A DNA stretch of 64,000 bases. It comes from Kaistia defluvii (GTDB lineage Bacteria > Pseudomonadota > Alphaproteobacteria > Rhizobiales > Kaistiaceae). Positions 36,060 through 47,274 of the stretch are shown here, in pieces (position 1 is the first letter of the stretch; each line of letters starts with the position of its first letter). A program made the position numbers and the translations under genes. The stretch covers positions 744,001 to 808,000 of the forward strand of contig NZ_JAPKNI010000001.1 in the NCBI RefSeq assembly GCF_026343955.1, in the 5' to 3' direction. Under the pieces are notes generated by a model. The model had not been told where the DNA came from, ran no database searches, and worked only from the letters and a program-made list of their open reading frames with translations.

Positions 36060-37646
36060 TCAGAACGTCAGGCGCTTGGCCTGGACCACGCCTTCGAGCG
36101 CGCTGACGCGATCGATGACGCTGTCCGAGATCGCCTCGTCGACTTCGATCAGCGCGATCGCATCCTCGCCGGCAGCCTTCCGGCCGAGATTGAAGGTGGC
36201 GATGTTGATGCCCTCGGAGCCAAGCAGGCTTGCAAAGCGGCCGATGAAGCCCGGCTTGTCCTTGTTGGTGACGTAGAGCATGTGGGGACCGAGCTCGGCC
36301 TCCATGTTGATACCCTTGATCTGGATGATGCGCGGCTTGACGTCGCCGAACACCGTGCCGGCAACCGAACGCTCCTGGCGCTCCGTCGTCACCGTCAGGC
36401 GGATGTAGTTCTCATAGGCGCCCTGCTGCTCGCGACGGACCTCTTCCACCGCGATGCCGCGTTCCTTGGCGATGGCCGGGGCCGAGACCATGTTGATGGT
36501 CTGGAGCTGCGGCCGCAGAACGGCGGCGAGCGCGGCGGCGGTCAGCGCGCGGACGTTCATCTCCGCGACCTCGCCTTCATATTCGAGCTTGATCGCCTTG
36601 ATCCCGGTTTCGGTGAGTTGGCCGGCGAACGAACCGAGCTGCTCGGCGAGCTTGACGAACGGCGTCAGGCGCGGCGCTTCCTCGGCCGTGATGGAAGGCA
36701 TGTTCAAGGCGTTGGAAACCGCGCCCTTGACCAGGTAGTCGGCCATCTGCTCGGCAACCTGCAGCGCGACATTCTCCTGCGCTTCCGTGGTCGAGGCGCC
36801 GAGATGCGGCGTGGCGACGACGTTGGGCAGGCCGAACAGTACGTTCTCGGTCGCGGGCTCCTCCTCGAACACGTCGAAGCCGGCGCCGGCAACCTTGCCG
36901 GATTTCAGCGCCTCGGCGAGATCCTTCTCGACGACGAGACCGCCACGGGCGCAGTTGATGATGCGGACGCCGTCCTTCATCATCGCGATCGCCTTGGCGT
37001 CGATGATGCCGCGCGTCTTGTCGATCAGCGGCGTGTGCAGGGTGATGAAGTCGGCGCGGCGGAACAGTTCCTCCAGCTCGACCTTCTCGACGCCGAGATC
37101 GATGGCGCGCTCCGGCGACAGGAACGGATCGAAGGCGATGACGCGCATCTTGAGGCCGACGCCGCGCTCGGCGACGATCGAGCCGATATTGCCGCAGCCG
37201 ATGATGCCAAGCGTCTTGCCCGTCACCTCGACGCCCATGAAGCGGTTCTTCTCCCACTTGCCGGCCTGGGTCGAGGCATTGGCTTCGGGGATCTGGCGCG
37301 CGGTCGCGAAGATCATCGCGATGGCGTGCTCGGCGGTGGTGATCGAATTGCCGAAGGGCGTGTTCATCACGATGATGCCCTTGGCGGTCGCGGCCGGGAT
37401 GTCGACATTGTCGACGCCGATGCCGGCGCGGCCGATGACGCGAAGGTTCTTCGCGGCCGCGATGACCTTCTCGGTCACCTTGGTGTTGGAGCGGATGGCG
37501 AGACCATCATAATTGCCGATGATCTCGAGCAGCTTTTCCTTGTCCTTGCCGAGGTCCGGCAGATAGTCGACCTCGACGCCACGATCCTTGAAGATCTGGA
37601 TGGCGGTCTTGGAGAGCTTGTCGGAAATGAGAACGCGCGGTGCCAT
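36060..37646 (-). CDS. serA: D-3-phosphoglycerate dehydrogenase
   Basis: Oxidises 3-phosphoglycerate to 3-phosphohydroxypyruvate, first step of serine synthesis. The 528-residue protein is the long form: NAD-binding core (TLGIIGCGNIGSIVAERGVG), catalytic Arg in INCARGGLVVEKDL, His in VATPHLGASTTEAQ, an ASB-type intervening domain (~residues 320-445), and a C-terminal ACT domain (GFIGRFASLLGSEGINIATF) used for serine feedback. Downstream of serC on the same strand with a 194-bp gap holding a palindromic repeat. Confidence 0.97.
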   Translation of the reverse strand: MAPRVLISDKLSKTAIQIFKDRGVEVDYLPDLGKDKEKLLEIIGNYDGLAIRSNTKVTEKVIAAAKNLRVIGRAGIGVDNVDIPAATAKGIIVMNTPFGNSITTAEHAIAMIFATARQIPEANASTQAGKWEKNRFMGVEVTGKTLGIIGCGNIGSIVAERGVGLKMRVIAFDPFLSPERAIDLGVEKVELEELFRRADFITLHTPLIDKTRGIIDAKAIAMMKDGVRIINCARGGLVVEKDLAEALKSGKVAGAGFDVFEEEPATENVLFGLPNVVATPHLGASTTEAQENVALQVAEQMADYLVKGAVSNALNMPSITAEEAPRLTPFVKLAEQLGSFAGQLTETGIKAIKLEYEGEVAEMNVRALTAAALAAVLRPQLQTINMVSAPAIAKERGIAVEEVRREQQGAYENYIRLTVTTERQERSVAGTVFGDVKPRIIQIKGINMEAELGPHMLYVTNKDKPGFIGRFASLLGSEGINIATFNLGRKAAGEDAIALIEVDEAISDSVIDRVSALEGVVQAKRLTF

Positions 37647-37677
37647 AGTGCTGATGTCCCTGGTTACCTACCGCCGA

Positions 37678-37765
37678 CGTCATCCCGGACGAGCGAAGCG
37701 AAGATCCGGGATCCATACAGCCGAAGCCTTGGGCTGAATGGATCCCCGCTTCCGCGGGGATGACG
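37678..37765. repeat. Intergenic palindrome, CGTCATCCCGG/ATCCAT type (copy 2)
   Basis: CGTCATCCCGGAC...CCGGGATCCAT and ATGGATCCCCGC...GGGGATGACG are inverted copies around a short loop, as in copy 1 (35841-35947). It lies between serC and serA and could form a long hairpin in their joint transcript. Confidence 0.83.
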
Positions 37766-37840
37766 CCTGAGGGGCGGAGACGCTGGTACGAAAAGTGGAA
37801 TGTCTGGAGATGACGGGGCCGAAGCCCCGCCTCTGGAAGA

Positions 37841-39013
37841 TCAGGCGGCCTGAAGGGCGGCCTTCTGCGATGCGAAGGCCCAGTCGAGCCACTCGGTGAC
37901 GATGGCGAGGTCGGATGCCTCGATCGTCGCACCGGCCCAGATGCGAAGGCCGGCGGGCGCGTCGCGGTAGGAACCGATGTCATAGGCGACGCCGGCCTTG
38001 TCGAGCGCGGTCGAGACGGCCTTGGCGAAGGCGGCCTGCGCCTTGTCGTCGAGCGCCTTGATCGCCGGATCGGTGATGATCAGACAGACCGACGTGTTGG
38101 AGCGCGTGTTCTCGACAACCGGCAGGAAATCGATCCAGCTGGTCTTCTCAACCCAGTCGGCCAGAACCTTGAGATTCGCGTCGGCGCGTGCCTGAAGGGC
38201 CTTCCAGCCACCGAGCGCCTTGGCCCAGTTGAGCGCATCGAGGTAATCCTCGACCGCGAGCATGGACGGGGTGTTGATCGTCTCGCCGACGAAGATGCCG
38301 TCGATGAGCTTGCCGCCCTTCGTCATGCGGAAGATCTTCGGCAGCGGCCAGGCCGGCTTGTAGGTCTCGAGCCGCTCCACCGCGCGGGGGGAGAGAATCA
38401 ACATGCCATGGGCGCCCTCGCCGCCGAGAACCTTCTGCCAGGAGAAGGTCACGACATCGAGCTTGTCCCAGGCGAGATCCTGCGCGAACGCGGCCGAGGT
38501 GGCGTCGCAGATGGTCAGGCCGGCGCGGTCGGCATCGATCCAGTCGCCATTCGGAACGCGGACGCCCGAGGTGGTGCCGTTCCAGGTGAAGACGACGTCA
38601 CGGTCGAAATCGACCTGGTTCAGATCGGGAAGCTTGCCGTAATCGGCGGTAAAGGTGCGGACGTCTTCCAGCTTCAGCTGCTTGACGACATCGGTGACCC
38701 AGCCCTCGCCGAAGGACTCCCACGCCAGCATGTCGACGCCGCGGGCGCCGAGCATCGACCACAGGACCATCTCGACGGCGCCCGTATCGGAAGCCGGCAC
38801 GATGCCGATGCGATAGTCGGCCGGCACGCCGAGCACGTCGCGAGTGAGGTCGATGGCGTTCTGGAGCTTGGTCTTGCCGATCTTGGCCCGGTGGGATCGG
38901 CCGAGGGCCGCATCCTTAAGCGCATCCAGGGTCCAACCAGGACGCTTGGCGCAGGGGCCGGAAGAATAGTTTGCGTTCACCGGCCGGCGGGCGGGCGTAG
39001 CGAAGTCAGCCAT
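37841..39013 (-). CDS. serC: Phosphoserine aminotransferase
   Basis: PLP enzyme that converts 3-phosphohydroxypyruvate to phosphoserine with glutamate. The 390-residue protein has the PLP-Lys in [16 protein letters not shown], the phosphate-binding [11 protein letters not shown] near residue 17, and [10 protein letters not shown]. It belongs to the alphaproteobacterial type (short insertion, DUF-free). Its leader carries a serC-motif-like pair of hairpins (39014-39056). An UUCG-type hairpin (37814-37829) follows the stop but lacks a T-run. Confidence 0.97.
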   Translation of the reverse strand: MADFATPARRPVNANYSSGPCAKRPGWTLDALKDAALGRSHRAKIGKTKLQNAIDLTRDVLGVPADYRIGIVPASDTGAVEMVLWSMLGARGVDMLAWESFGEGWVTDVVKQLKLEDVRTFTADYGKLPDLNQVDFDRDVVFTWNGTTSGVRVPNGDWIDADRAGLTICDATSAAFAQDLAWDKLDVVTFSWQKVLGGEGAHGMLILSPRAVERLETYKPAWPLPKIFRMTKGGKLIDGIFVGETINTPSMLAVEDYLDALNWAKALGGWKALQARADANLKVLADWVEKTSWIDFLPVVENTRSNTSVCLIITDPAIKALDDKAQAAFAKAVSTALDKAGVAYDIGSYRDAPAGLRIWAGATIEASDLAIVTEWLDWAFASQKAALQAA

Positions 39014-39056
39014 TTTCTATCCTCTCAGATAGTCAGCGCCTCGTTGGGGAGGCGTG
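39014..39056 (-). ncRNA. serC leader RNA motif candidate
   Basis: Two hairpins precede the serC ATG on the minus strand. The distal one is CGCCTC, loop, GAGGCG (39036-39055); the proximal is CTATC-TGAGAG-GATAG (39017-39032) followed by AAA-ATG, and its loop and 3' arm contain the only ribosome-site-like bases (GAGAGGA). A conserved two-hairpin serC motif of this sort has been described in alphaproteobacteria upstream of serC. Ligand unknown. Identification is by arrangement and memory of the motif. Confidence 0.6.
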
Positions 39057-39181
39057 TCCCGCCGACGCGTTTACGCCTGGGCTGGAGGGAAAGCAAGACG
39101 AGGATAGAGATTTTGTCGATCGGCCTCTCGCGGCTAAATGGGGTAGCGCTGAAATTCGTTCACCCGCGCTCGAGAGGTCCC

Positions 39182-39304
39182 ATGACGATCGACGGCAAGC
39201 CCCCGCGCCGCCCTCCCTACCGTCCGTCCGGGCAACTGGTCCTGCTCGTGCTCATCGTGATCCTGACGATCCTGCAGGCGGCGAAATCGCAGGGCTGGAT
39301 CTAG
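39182..39304 (+). CDS. Putative 40-residue single-pass membrane microprotein
   Basis: A 40-residue reading frame: a Pro/Arg-rich cytoplasmic start (MTIDGKPPRRPPYRPSG) then a membrane helix (LVLLVLIVILTILQAA) and KSQGWI at the end. AGAGG lies ten bases upstream of the ATG. Composition favours a real small membrane protein, but it is short and I know no family. It is divergent from serC across 168 bp. Confidence 0.5.
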   Translation: MTIDGKPPRRPPYRPSGQLVLLVLIVILTILQAAKSQGWI

Positions 39305-39343
39305 CGACAGCGATGGGGCCGAGCACGATCGCCACGCCCTGAA

Positions 39344-39376
39344 CGAAAAAGCCCGCCACGGCGCCGTGGCGGGCTC
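39344..39376 (-). terminator. Intrinsic terminator of the outer-membrane protein gene
   Basis: AGCCCGCCACGGC and its exact complement GCCGTGGCGGGCT (39350-39375) form a long hairpin followed on the minus strand by TTTTTCG. On the plus strand only CTTCC follows, so it mainly serves the gene at 39434-40210. Confidence 0.85.
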
Positions 39377-39433
39377 TTCCTGAAAATGCCGTGCCGGGGC
39401 GAGCCGGATCTTCCGGCCTGCCGGGCGAGCCGA

Positions 39434-40210
39434 TCAGTTGAACAGGTAGCGGATGCCGAAGTTCACATCATGCGACGTGATGTTCTTGAACTTGAAGCCG
39501 TCGTTCGGCCGCGAATAGTTCGGGTCGATGTTGTAGGCCGTCGCGGTCTTGGCGTTGCCGAGATCGGTGTAGCTGTAGCCGAGATCGAAAATGAGGTTCT
39601 CGGTCACCTTGAAGCCCAGGCCGGCATGCAGCGCCCAGGCAAAGTTCCACTGCGACGCGCTGCCGGCATAGCCGCCGGCATTCATTTCCGTGTTCACGTC
39701 GCGAAAGCCGGAAATCGTGTTGCGCGACGTGCCGATGCCGGCACCGACATAAGGTGTGATGCCGTGATAGGTGCCGAGATCGACATAGCCATTGGCCAGG
39801 AACAGCCATTCCGACTTCTGCCCGGTGTAGTCGTCGCTATAGGGCGCGCCCTGTAGCGGCGTCACGCGCTGCGTCGCGGAGAAATCCGCCTTGCCGCGAT
39901 ACTGGCCGGTCAGGTCGGCGCGGAACCAGTCGTTGAACTGATAGCCGGCGCCGAGGCTGAAGGTCGGGGCGGACGAGAAATCGCCCTTGTTGATCCATTC
40001 GGTCGCGTAGCCGGGCGTCTCGAAATACTGGTAGTCGAGATTGCCGAGCCGCTGGTTGCTCATGCCGATCGCGCCGCGCAGGTACCAGCCGCCGGTTGCC
40101 AGCGGCACAGGCTCGACATAGGCCAGGTCCGCTGCCATCGCCACGCTGCCTGGAGCTCCAAAGCCAAGGCTCGCCGCAATCGCGAGGGCCGCTATTCGAG
40201 ATCTGGTCAT
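39434..40210 (-). CDS. Outer-membrane beta-barrel protein (Omp25/Omp31-like)
   Basis: A 258-residue OmpA-fold-like barrel: signal peptide MTRSRIAALAIAASLGFGAP cleaved after SVAMA-ADL, then GWYLRGAIGMSNQRL, GAGYQFNDWFRADLTGQYR, ITPYVGAGIGTSRN, HAGLGFKVTENLIFDLGYSY and an ending GIRYLFN with C-terminal aromatic-Asn, typical of Rhizobiales Omp25/Omp31 proteins. These are abundant surface proteins. GATAAGG precedes the ATG. An exact CtrA box lies 80 bp upstream. Confidence 0.9.
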   Translation of the reverse strand: MTRSRIAALAIAASLGFGAPGSVAMAADLAYVEPVPLATGGWYLRGAIGMSNQRLGNLDYQYFETPGYATEWINKGDFSSAPTFSLGAGYQFNDWFRADLTGQYRGKADFSATQRVTPLQGAPYSDDYTGQKSEWLFLANGYVDLGTYHGITPYVGAGIGTSRNTISGFRDVNTEMNAGGYAGSASQWNFAWALHAGLGFKVTENLIFDLGYSYTDLGNAKTATAYNIDPNYSRPNDGFKFKNITSHDVNFGIRYLFN

Positions 40211-40289
40211 CCTTATCCCCCATCGAAGGCCGGACCACGTCGCGCGCGATCCCGAAACTTTCATGGGACGGAATTTCAGTCCGAACCTT

Positions 40290-40304
40290 TTAACATTGGA
40301 TTAA
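40290..40304. promoter_or_regulatory. CtrA-binding box (TTAA-N7-TTAA) upstream of the Omp25-like gene
   Basis: TTAACATTGGATTAA is an exact match to the CtrA consensus, 80 bp from the start codon at 40210. A further TTAA (GGTTAAGC near 40344) lies upstream. Brucella omp25 is reported to be under direct CtrA control, which supports the reading. Confidence 0.65.
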
Positions 40305-40500
40305 CTACACCGCTTAACCCAGATCTTTCCGTCGCAACGGAAGGTTAAGCATAAATTTCGCGTCAAAAGTGCTGTTCCCGAGCTCGACACATCCTCCTGC
40401 CGCGGGCACCTCCTGCCCCCCCGGATGGGAGCGAAGTCCGCCACAGCATCGCAAGATGCGCCTGCGGCGGACGCCATTGGCGAGGACAGGGCGCGATCGC

Positions 40501-41844
40501 TCAGGCGACCTGCTTCAGCGCGCCGATGATGTCGTCGACCACGGCTTCCACCAGGGCATGATCGTCGCCCTCGGCCATGACGCGGATCAGCGGCTCCGTG
40601 CCCGAGGGCCGGATCACCAGGCGACCCGAGGCGCCAAGCCGGGCCTCGCCCTCGGCGATGGCCGCCTTGACGCTCGCCTTCTCCAGCGGCTTGCCGCCGC
40701 CGAAGCGCAGGTTCTTGAGGATCTGCGGCACCGGCTCGAAGCGGCGGCAGACTTCGCTGACCGGCTTGCCGGTCTTGCGCACGACGGCAAGTATCTGCAG
40801 CGCCGAGACAAGGCCGTCGCCCGTCGTCGAGAAGTCGGACAGGATCAGATGGCCGGACTGTTCGCCGCCAACGTTGAAGCCGTGCTGGCGCATATGCTCG
40901 ACGACATAGCGGTCGCCGACCTTGGTGCGCGCGAGGCTGAGGCCGATCGAGCCCAGAAAACGCTCCAGGCCGAGATTGGACATGACCGTGGCCACGATGC
41001 CGGGCTGCGACAGAAGCCCATCCTCGGCCCAGGACTGCGCGACGACGGCCATCAGCTGGTCGCCATCAACGACCTCGCCATTCTCGTCGACGATGATGAC
41101 CCGGTCGGCGTCGCCATCCAGCGCAATGCCGATATCCGCCCGGACCTCGTGCACCTTCTTGCGTAGAGCATCCGTCGCCGTCGAGCCGACATCGAGGTTG
41201 ATGTTGAAGCCGTTCGGCTCCGCGCCGATGGTGATCACCTCGGCGCCGAGTTCCCAGAGCACGTCTGGGGCAACCTTGTAGGCGGCGCCATTCGCGCAAT
41301 CGACGACGATGCGCAGGCCGGCCAGATCCAGCGTCTTCGGCAGCGTCCGCTTGGCGAATTCGACATAGCGCTCCTGCGCGCCATCAATGCGCTTGGCGCG
41401 GCCGAGATCGCGCGATTGGGCCAGACGGTCCGACAAGTCCTCTTCGATCAGCGCCTCGATCTTGCGCTCGGTCTCATCGGAAAGCTTGTAGCCATCCGGA
41501 CCGAACAGCTTGATGCCGTTATCCTCATACGGATTGTGCGAAGCGGAGATCATGACGCCAAGATCGGCGCGCAGCGAGCGGGTCAGCATGGCGACAGCCG
41601 GCGTCGGCATCGGACCGAGCAGGAAGACGTCCATGCCGGCGGCCGTGAAACCCGCCGTCAGCGCCGGCTCGATCATGTAGCCGGACAGGCGCGTGTCCTT
41701 GCCGATCACGACGCGGTGCCGATGGCCGCCATTCCGGAACGCCAGCCCCGCCGCGATCCCCACCTGCAGCGCCAGTTGCGGGGTGATCGGGAAGGTGTTG
41801 GCCTTGCCACGAATGCCGTCGGTACCGAAGAATTTGCGAGCCAT
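40501..41844 (-). CDS. glmM: Phosphoglucosamine mutase
   Basis: Converts glucosamine-6-phosphate to glucosamine-1-phosphate for peptidoglycan and LPS. The 447-residue protein has the N-terminal [11 protein letters not shown], the phosphoserine loop [20 protein letters not shown], the metal-binding [14 protein letters not shown] loop, the sugar loop GGEQSGHLI and the phosphate loop [12 protein letters not shown]. In many relatives it follows ftsH directly; here a gene on the other strand stands between. Confidence 0.97.
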   Translation of the reverse strand: MARKFFGTDGIRGKANTFPITPQLALQVGIAAGLAFRNGGHRHRVVIGKDTRLSGYMIEPALTAGFTAAGMDVFLLGPMPTPAVAMLTRSLRADLGVMISASHNPYEDNGIKLFGPDGYKLSDETERKIEALIEEDLSDRLAQSRDLGRAKRIDGAQERYVEFAKRTLPKTLDLAGLRIVVDCANGAAYKVAPDVLWELGAEVITIGAEPNGFNINLDVGSTATDALRKKVHEVRADIGIALDGDADRVIIVDENGEVVDGDQLMAVVAQSWAEDGLLSQPGIVATVMSNLGLERFLGSIGLSLARTKVGDRYVVEHMRQHGFNVGGEQSGHLILSDFSTTGDGLVSALQILAVVRKTGKPVSEVCRRFEPVPQILKNLRFGGGKPLEKASVKAAIAEGEARLGASGRLVIRPSGTEPLIRVMAEGDDHALVEAVVDDIIGALKQVA

Positions 41845-42139
41845 GCGTCGAATCCGTCTCCTAAATCGCCGGCAGTCTTAACCCAGCATTGCGGCGAAAC
41901 CGTTCAAAAATCATAAGCAGTTGTTACAGGCCCGGCCGCGGCAACCAGCCCTCGCTGCGGAGACCACCTCACCCGCTCTATTTCCTTGACCATAAGGTCT
42001 AGTTTTCATTGAGCAATTCGGCGAGATCGGATGTAAATTGGTTCGGGAGCCGAATATTTCAGCCGGATATGCAATGTGCGTTTCCCTGCACCGGGCGAGG
42101 TGGCAAGGGGGGCTTCCCTTGCCAAATCAGGAGCAGGAT

Positions 42140-42700
42140 ATGAAGGCCCTCATCATCGTCGACATGCTGAACGACTTCTACTCGGGCGTGCTTCAGAATG
42201 AAATGCACGCCTCGAAGATCGTGCCGGTCATCGCCAGGCTGATCGATCATGCCCGCGGCAATCCGGAATGGATGGTCGTCTATTCCAACGATGCGCATCG
42301 CGCCGACGACGCCGAGATCGCCGTCTGGGGGCCGCATGCCATGGCCGGGACGCACGGTGCCGACGTGATCGACGCGCTGAGGCCAATTGGCGCGGCGCGC
42401 GAGATCGTCTCCCCCAAGCGCTTTTACGGCGCGTTTGACGAGACCGGCCTGCATGAAATCCTGCAGGGCTATGGCGTCACCGACGTCGTCATCGTCGGCC
42501 AGCACACGCATTGCTGCGTCCGCCACTCCAGCTATGGCGCGTTCATCCGGGGCTATGGCATCGAGATCCCGACCGACGGCGTCTGCGTGTTCGACGGCGT
42601 CGACAACCAGGCGGCCATCGAATACCTGCGCACCATCTATGGCGCTACGATCACCGATTCCGAAACGCTGATCGGCACGTCGGCCAGCAAGGCCGCCTGA
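42140..42700 (+). CDS. Cysteine hydrolase (isochorismatase/nicotinamidase family)
   Basis: A 186-residue amidase-type hydrolase. The Asp-Lys-Cys triad is visible: ALIIVDMLNDFYSG (Asp), IVSPKRFYGAFDETGL (Lys) and VIVGQHTHCCVRHSSYGAFI (Cys), with the cis-peptide at VGQHTHC. Members hydrolyse nicotinamide, isochorismate, ureidoacrylate or similar amides. The start at 42140 has GGAGCAGGA upstream. Convergent with ftsH, with one shared terminator. Confidence 0.9.
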   Translation: MKALIIVDMLNDFYSGVLQNEMHASKIVPVIARLIDHARGNPEWMVVYSNDAHRADDAEIAVWGPHAMAGTHGADVIDALRPIGAAREIVSPKRFYGAFDETGLHEILQGYGVTDVVIVGQHTHCCVRHSSYGAFIRGYGIEIPTDGVCVFDGVDNQAAIEYLRTIYGATITDSETLIGTSASKAA

Positions 42701-42718
42701 GCCCGGCAACCGGACAAG

Positions 42719-42755
42719 AAAAAGGGCGGGACCTCGGTCCCGCCCTTTCTTTGTA
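42719..42755. terminator. Bidirectional intrinsic terminator
   Basis: AAAGGGCGGGA, loop CCTCGG, TCCCGCCCTTT, followed by CTTTGT on the plus strand and by TTTCTTG on the minus strand. It ends both the cysteine hydrolase and ftsH transcripts. Confidence 0.88.
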
Positions 42756-42766
42756 TTGCCTGTCGA

Positions 42767-44689
<1,923 letters not shown>

Positions 44690-44827
44690 CAGAATCCCTT
44701 CAAGGGCAGGATTACGGCCGAGGTGCCGCTCATTTGAAAGCTAAGATAGGTGGCCCGACCGCTTAAGCCAATATGAGCTATGCCAATGAAAGCGCGGAAA
44801 ATGCGGCGATGGTTTAGATCCGGCGGC

Positions 44828-46195
44828 TCATTCCCCGGATCGGACCGGTTCCAGCATCCGACGAGCGACCAGCGAGGAGGCCTCGAACCCCACGCCAAGG
44901 CTCGCCTCCGCCGTGATGCCAAGACCCGGAACCGCAATGATTTCGCCATTTCGCCGCAGTGCCGGCAGCGCCTCGATGGCGCGCGGCATGCCCTTCGGCA
45001 CACAGACGGCAAATTGTCGCCGCCCCCCGGCTCCCAGCGCGCCGATGGTAAACGCCCCCTCCCCCTCGGCCGTCATCCGGACGGCAAATCGGCCGTCCCA
45101 GATGCCGACGAAGCCGCTTTCGACTGTAATTTCGGCCAATCCCTCGCGTCCCGGCTCGCGCTGGAAGCGGAAGGCCCCCTGCCGCAGGTCGACAAGCACC
45201 CCGGCCAGGGTCCGCGCCAGCTTGCCGGATGGCTCGTCCTGCAACGCCTGACGCATTGCCAGCTCCAGCGCCTCCAGGCTCTCCAGCCGCGGCACGTAAG
45301 GCGCTCCGCCGGCGGCGCGCAGGATGCGGGCAAGCGCCCGCAGGCGCACCTCCTCCGGCTCCCCGCACCAGGCGGCGGCATCGAGCCGCACGCCGCCGGT
45401 GGCGTCGAGGATCGCCGCCCGGTCGAACAGCCGCCCGACATAGCTGTCGAGGGCCGCCGCCGCGCGGCCCAGCCGTTTTGCCGTAGCCGCCAGTGTCTCC
45501 GCGTCGAGCCCTTCGGCAGCGACGATCGGCATCAGCCGGCGAAAGCGGACGCGGTCGAAGGCGGGATCGGCATTATGCGGGTCGTCGACGGCTTGGAGCC
45601 CCGCAGCGCGGACGACCGCGACAAGGTCCTCATGCGGCACGTCGAGCAGCGGACGGACGAGGCGGATGCCGTCGCGCTCGACATCGCGCGCCATGGCGGC
45701 CAGCCCGTAGACGCCGGACCCACGCGCCAGCCGCATGAGAAAGGTCTCGGCCTGGTCGTCGCGATGATGGGCGGTGGCAAGGTGGGTCGCGCCGGCCTGG
45801 CGCGCCGCGTCCAGCAGCAGCGCATAGCGCGCGGCGCGGGCGGCGGCCTCGACGCCGCTCAGGGGAGCCGGCCCCTGCCAGAGCAAGGACTGGAACCGAA
45901 GTCCGTGGCGTTTCGCGACCTCGCCGACAAACCGGGCCTCGGCGGACGATTCAGGGCGCAGGCCGTGATCGACGGTCAGCACAAGAAGCTCGGGCCCGCT
46001 CAGGCGCGCAGCGCGCCAGCGTTGGGCGAGGAGGAGCAGAGCCAGCGAATCGGCGCCGCCGGAAACGGCAAGGGCCAGGCATCGGGTCTCCGCGAACGGT
46101 GCGAAAAGTTCGTCGAGCCGCGCGCCGTCGTTCAGCAGCGAGCCATCAGCAGCTGGCACTGGCCTGTTCTTGCTTGACCCGCTGGACAAGGGCAT
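44828..46195 (-). CDS. tilS: tRNA(Ile)-lysidine synthase
   Basis: Adds lysine to C34 of tRNA-Ile(CAU) so that AUA is read correctly; essential. The 455-residue protein has the PP-loop motif LAVSGGADSLALLLLA, LTVDHGLRPESSAEA and ATAHHRDDQAETFLMRLARGSG. The C-terminal substrate-binding half is less conserved. The ATG at 46195 overlaps the cpoB coding end by 50 bases; an in-frame GTG at 46159 would reduce that overlap to 14. Confidence 0.94.
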   Translation of the reverse strand: MPLSSGSSKNRPVPAADGSLLNDGARLDELFAPFAETRCLALAVSGGADSLALLLLAQRWRAARLSGPELLVLTVDHGLRPESSAEARFVGEVAKRHGLRFQSLLWQGPAPLSGVEAAARAARYALLLDAARQAGATHLATAHHRDDQAETFLMRLARGSGVYGLAAMARDVERDGIRLVRPLLDVPHEDLVAVVRAAGLQAVDDPHNADPAFDRVRFRRLMPIVAAEGLDAETLAATAKRLGRAAAALDSYVGRLFDRAAILDATGGVRLDAAAWCGEPEEVRLRALARILRAAGGAPYVPRLESLEALELAMRQALQDEPSGKLARTLAGVLVDLRQGAFRFQREPGREGLAEITVESGFVGIWDGRFAVRMTAEGEGAFTIGALGAGGRRQFAVCVPKGMPRAIEALPALRRNGEIIAVPGLGITAEASLGVGFEASSLVARRMLEPVRSGE

Positions 46196-47120
46196 TCGAG
46201 CTCTTCGGATACTGCTTCAGCACCTCGGCATAGGTGGCGCAGGCCGCCTCGCGCTGCTTGAGGCCGGCGAGCGACATGCCGAGCTTCAGCAGCATATCGG
46301 GCGCCTTGCCACTCTTGGGATACTTCTTGTAGCCGGAGAGGAAGGAATCGGCGGCGCCGCGATAATCCTGACGCGCATAGAGGCTTTCGCCGAGCCAGTA
46401 CTGGGCGTCGGCGGCGAGCGGATCGCCCGGATACTGGCGGAGAAACTGCTGGAACGACGCTTCCGCGACGTCGTAATCGCCCTTCAGCACGAGACTGTAG
46501 GCCGCGTCATAATCACCGCGCGCGCTGCCCGTCGAGCGCGGAGCCGTCCCCGGAGCGGCGCCCGGCACGGCGCTGCTGCCCTGGGACAGGTCGATCGGCG
46601 CGTTGGGATCGAGGGTGATCTGGCCGAGATCGCGCGGCGGCGCGCCCTGCCCGACCGGCACGCTGCCCTCCATCTCGCCATCGGTCGAGCCGATCGCCTG
46701 GCCGATCGGATCCCCGCCCCGTGCGGCGGGCGGAACGTTGGCGGCGGCGGACGACGGCACCCGGGCGCGCAGCGGCGGCGCCTCGGAACGCTTGCCCGCG
46801 CCGGTCTCGGCGCCACCGCCGCCCTGCGCGCGCTGCAGCTGTTCCTGCAACTGGCGGACCTGGAAGGTCAGTTGCTCGATCTGGCCGGTCATTTCGCGCA
46901 TCTGCTGCTCGATGCGGTCCATGCGCATGCTCGCCTGGCCGTCATTCGGGGTCGACTGAGACGGCGCAAAGCCGCCATCGCCAACCCCTGCCGGCGGCAC
47001 CTGTTCCTCCGGGCCGCGCTTCAGGCGGTCGAACAGGCCGGCATCGGCCGGGCCGGTCGTCGCGAAGCTCAGCCCGGCTGCGAACAGCACGGCGGTCAGG
47101 ATCGGAATTCTCTGTGTCAT
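46146..47120 (-). CDS. cpoB: Tol-Pal cell-division coordinator CpoB (YbgF)
   Basis: Periplasmic partner of TolA that links peptidoglycan synthesis with outer-membrane constriction. The 324-residue protein has a signal peptide (MTQRIPILTAVLFAAGLSFA, cleavage near ADA-GLF), an N-terminal coiled coil (MREMTGQIEQLTFQVRQLQE), a ~110-residue low-complexity linker and three TPR-like repeats (YDAAYSLVLKGDYDVAEASF). The family's YbgF layout is complete. Start at 47120; an upstream frame to 47255 has no ribosome site. Confidence 0.94.
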   Translation of the reverse strand: MTQRIPILTAVLFAAGLSFATTGPADAGLFDRLKRGPEEQVPPAGVGDGGFAPSQSTPNDGQASMRMDRIEQQMREMTGQIEQLTFQVRQLQEQLQRAQGGGGAETGAGKRSEAPPLRARVPSSAAANVPPAARGGDPIGQAIGSTDGEMEGSVPVGQGAPPRDLGQITLDPNAPIDLSQGSSAVPGAAPGTAPRSTGSARGDYDAAYSLVLKGDYDVAEASFQQFLRQYPGDPLAADAQYWLGESLYARQDYRGAADSFLSGYKKYPKSGKAPDMLLKLGMSLAGLKQREAACATYAEVLKQYPKSSNALVQRVKQEQASASC

Positions 47121-47214
47121 CAGCCCATCCGTTGAAGGATCGTCGCGGGTCCGCCGCTCTACCGTCTTCTTCTGCCTATCTGGGCGGGGTGAGTTCGGCC
47201 AAATTGCGGCGTCG

Positions 47215-47249
47215 CACAAACAGAAACGGCGGCCAGAGGCCGCCGTTTC
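47215..47249 (-). terminator. Intrinsic terminator of pal
   Basis: On the minus strand GAAACGGCGGCC, loop TCT, GGCCGCCGTTTC, then TGTTTGTG, 26 bases past the pal stop. It separates pal from cpoB, which then needs its own promoter or read-through. Confidence 0.82.
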
Positions 47250-47274
47250 CGTCAAACCGTATGGTGGACTGCGA

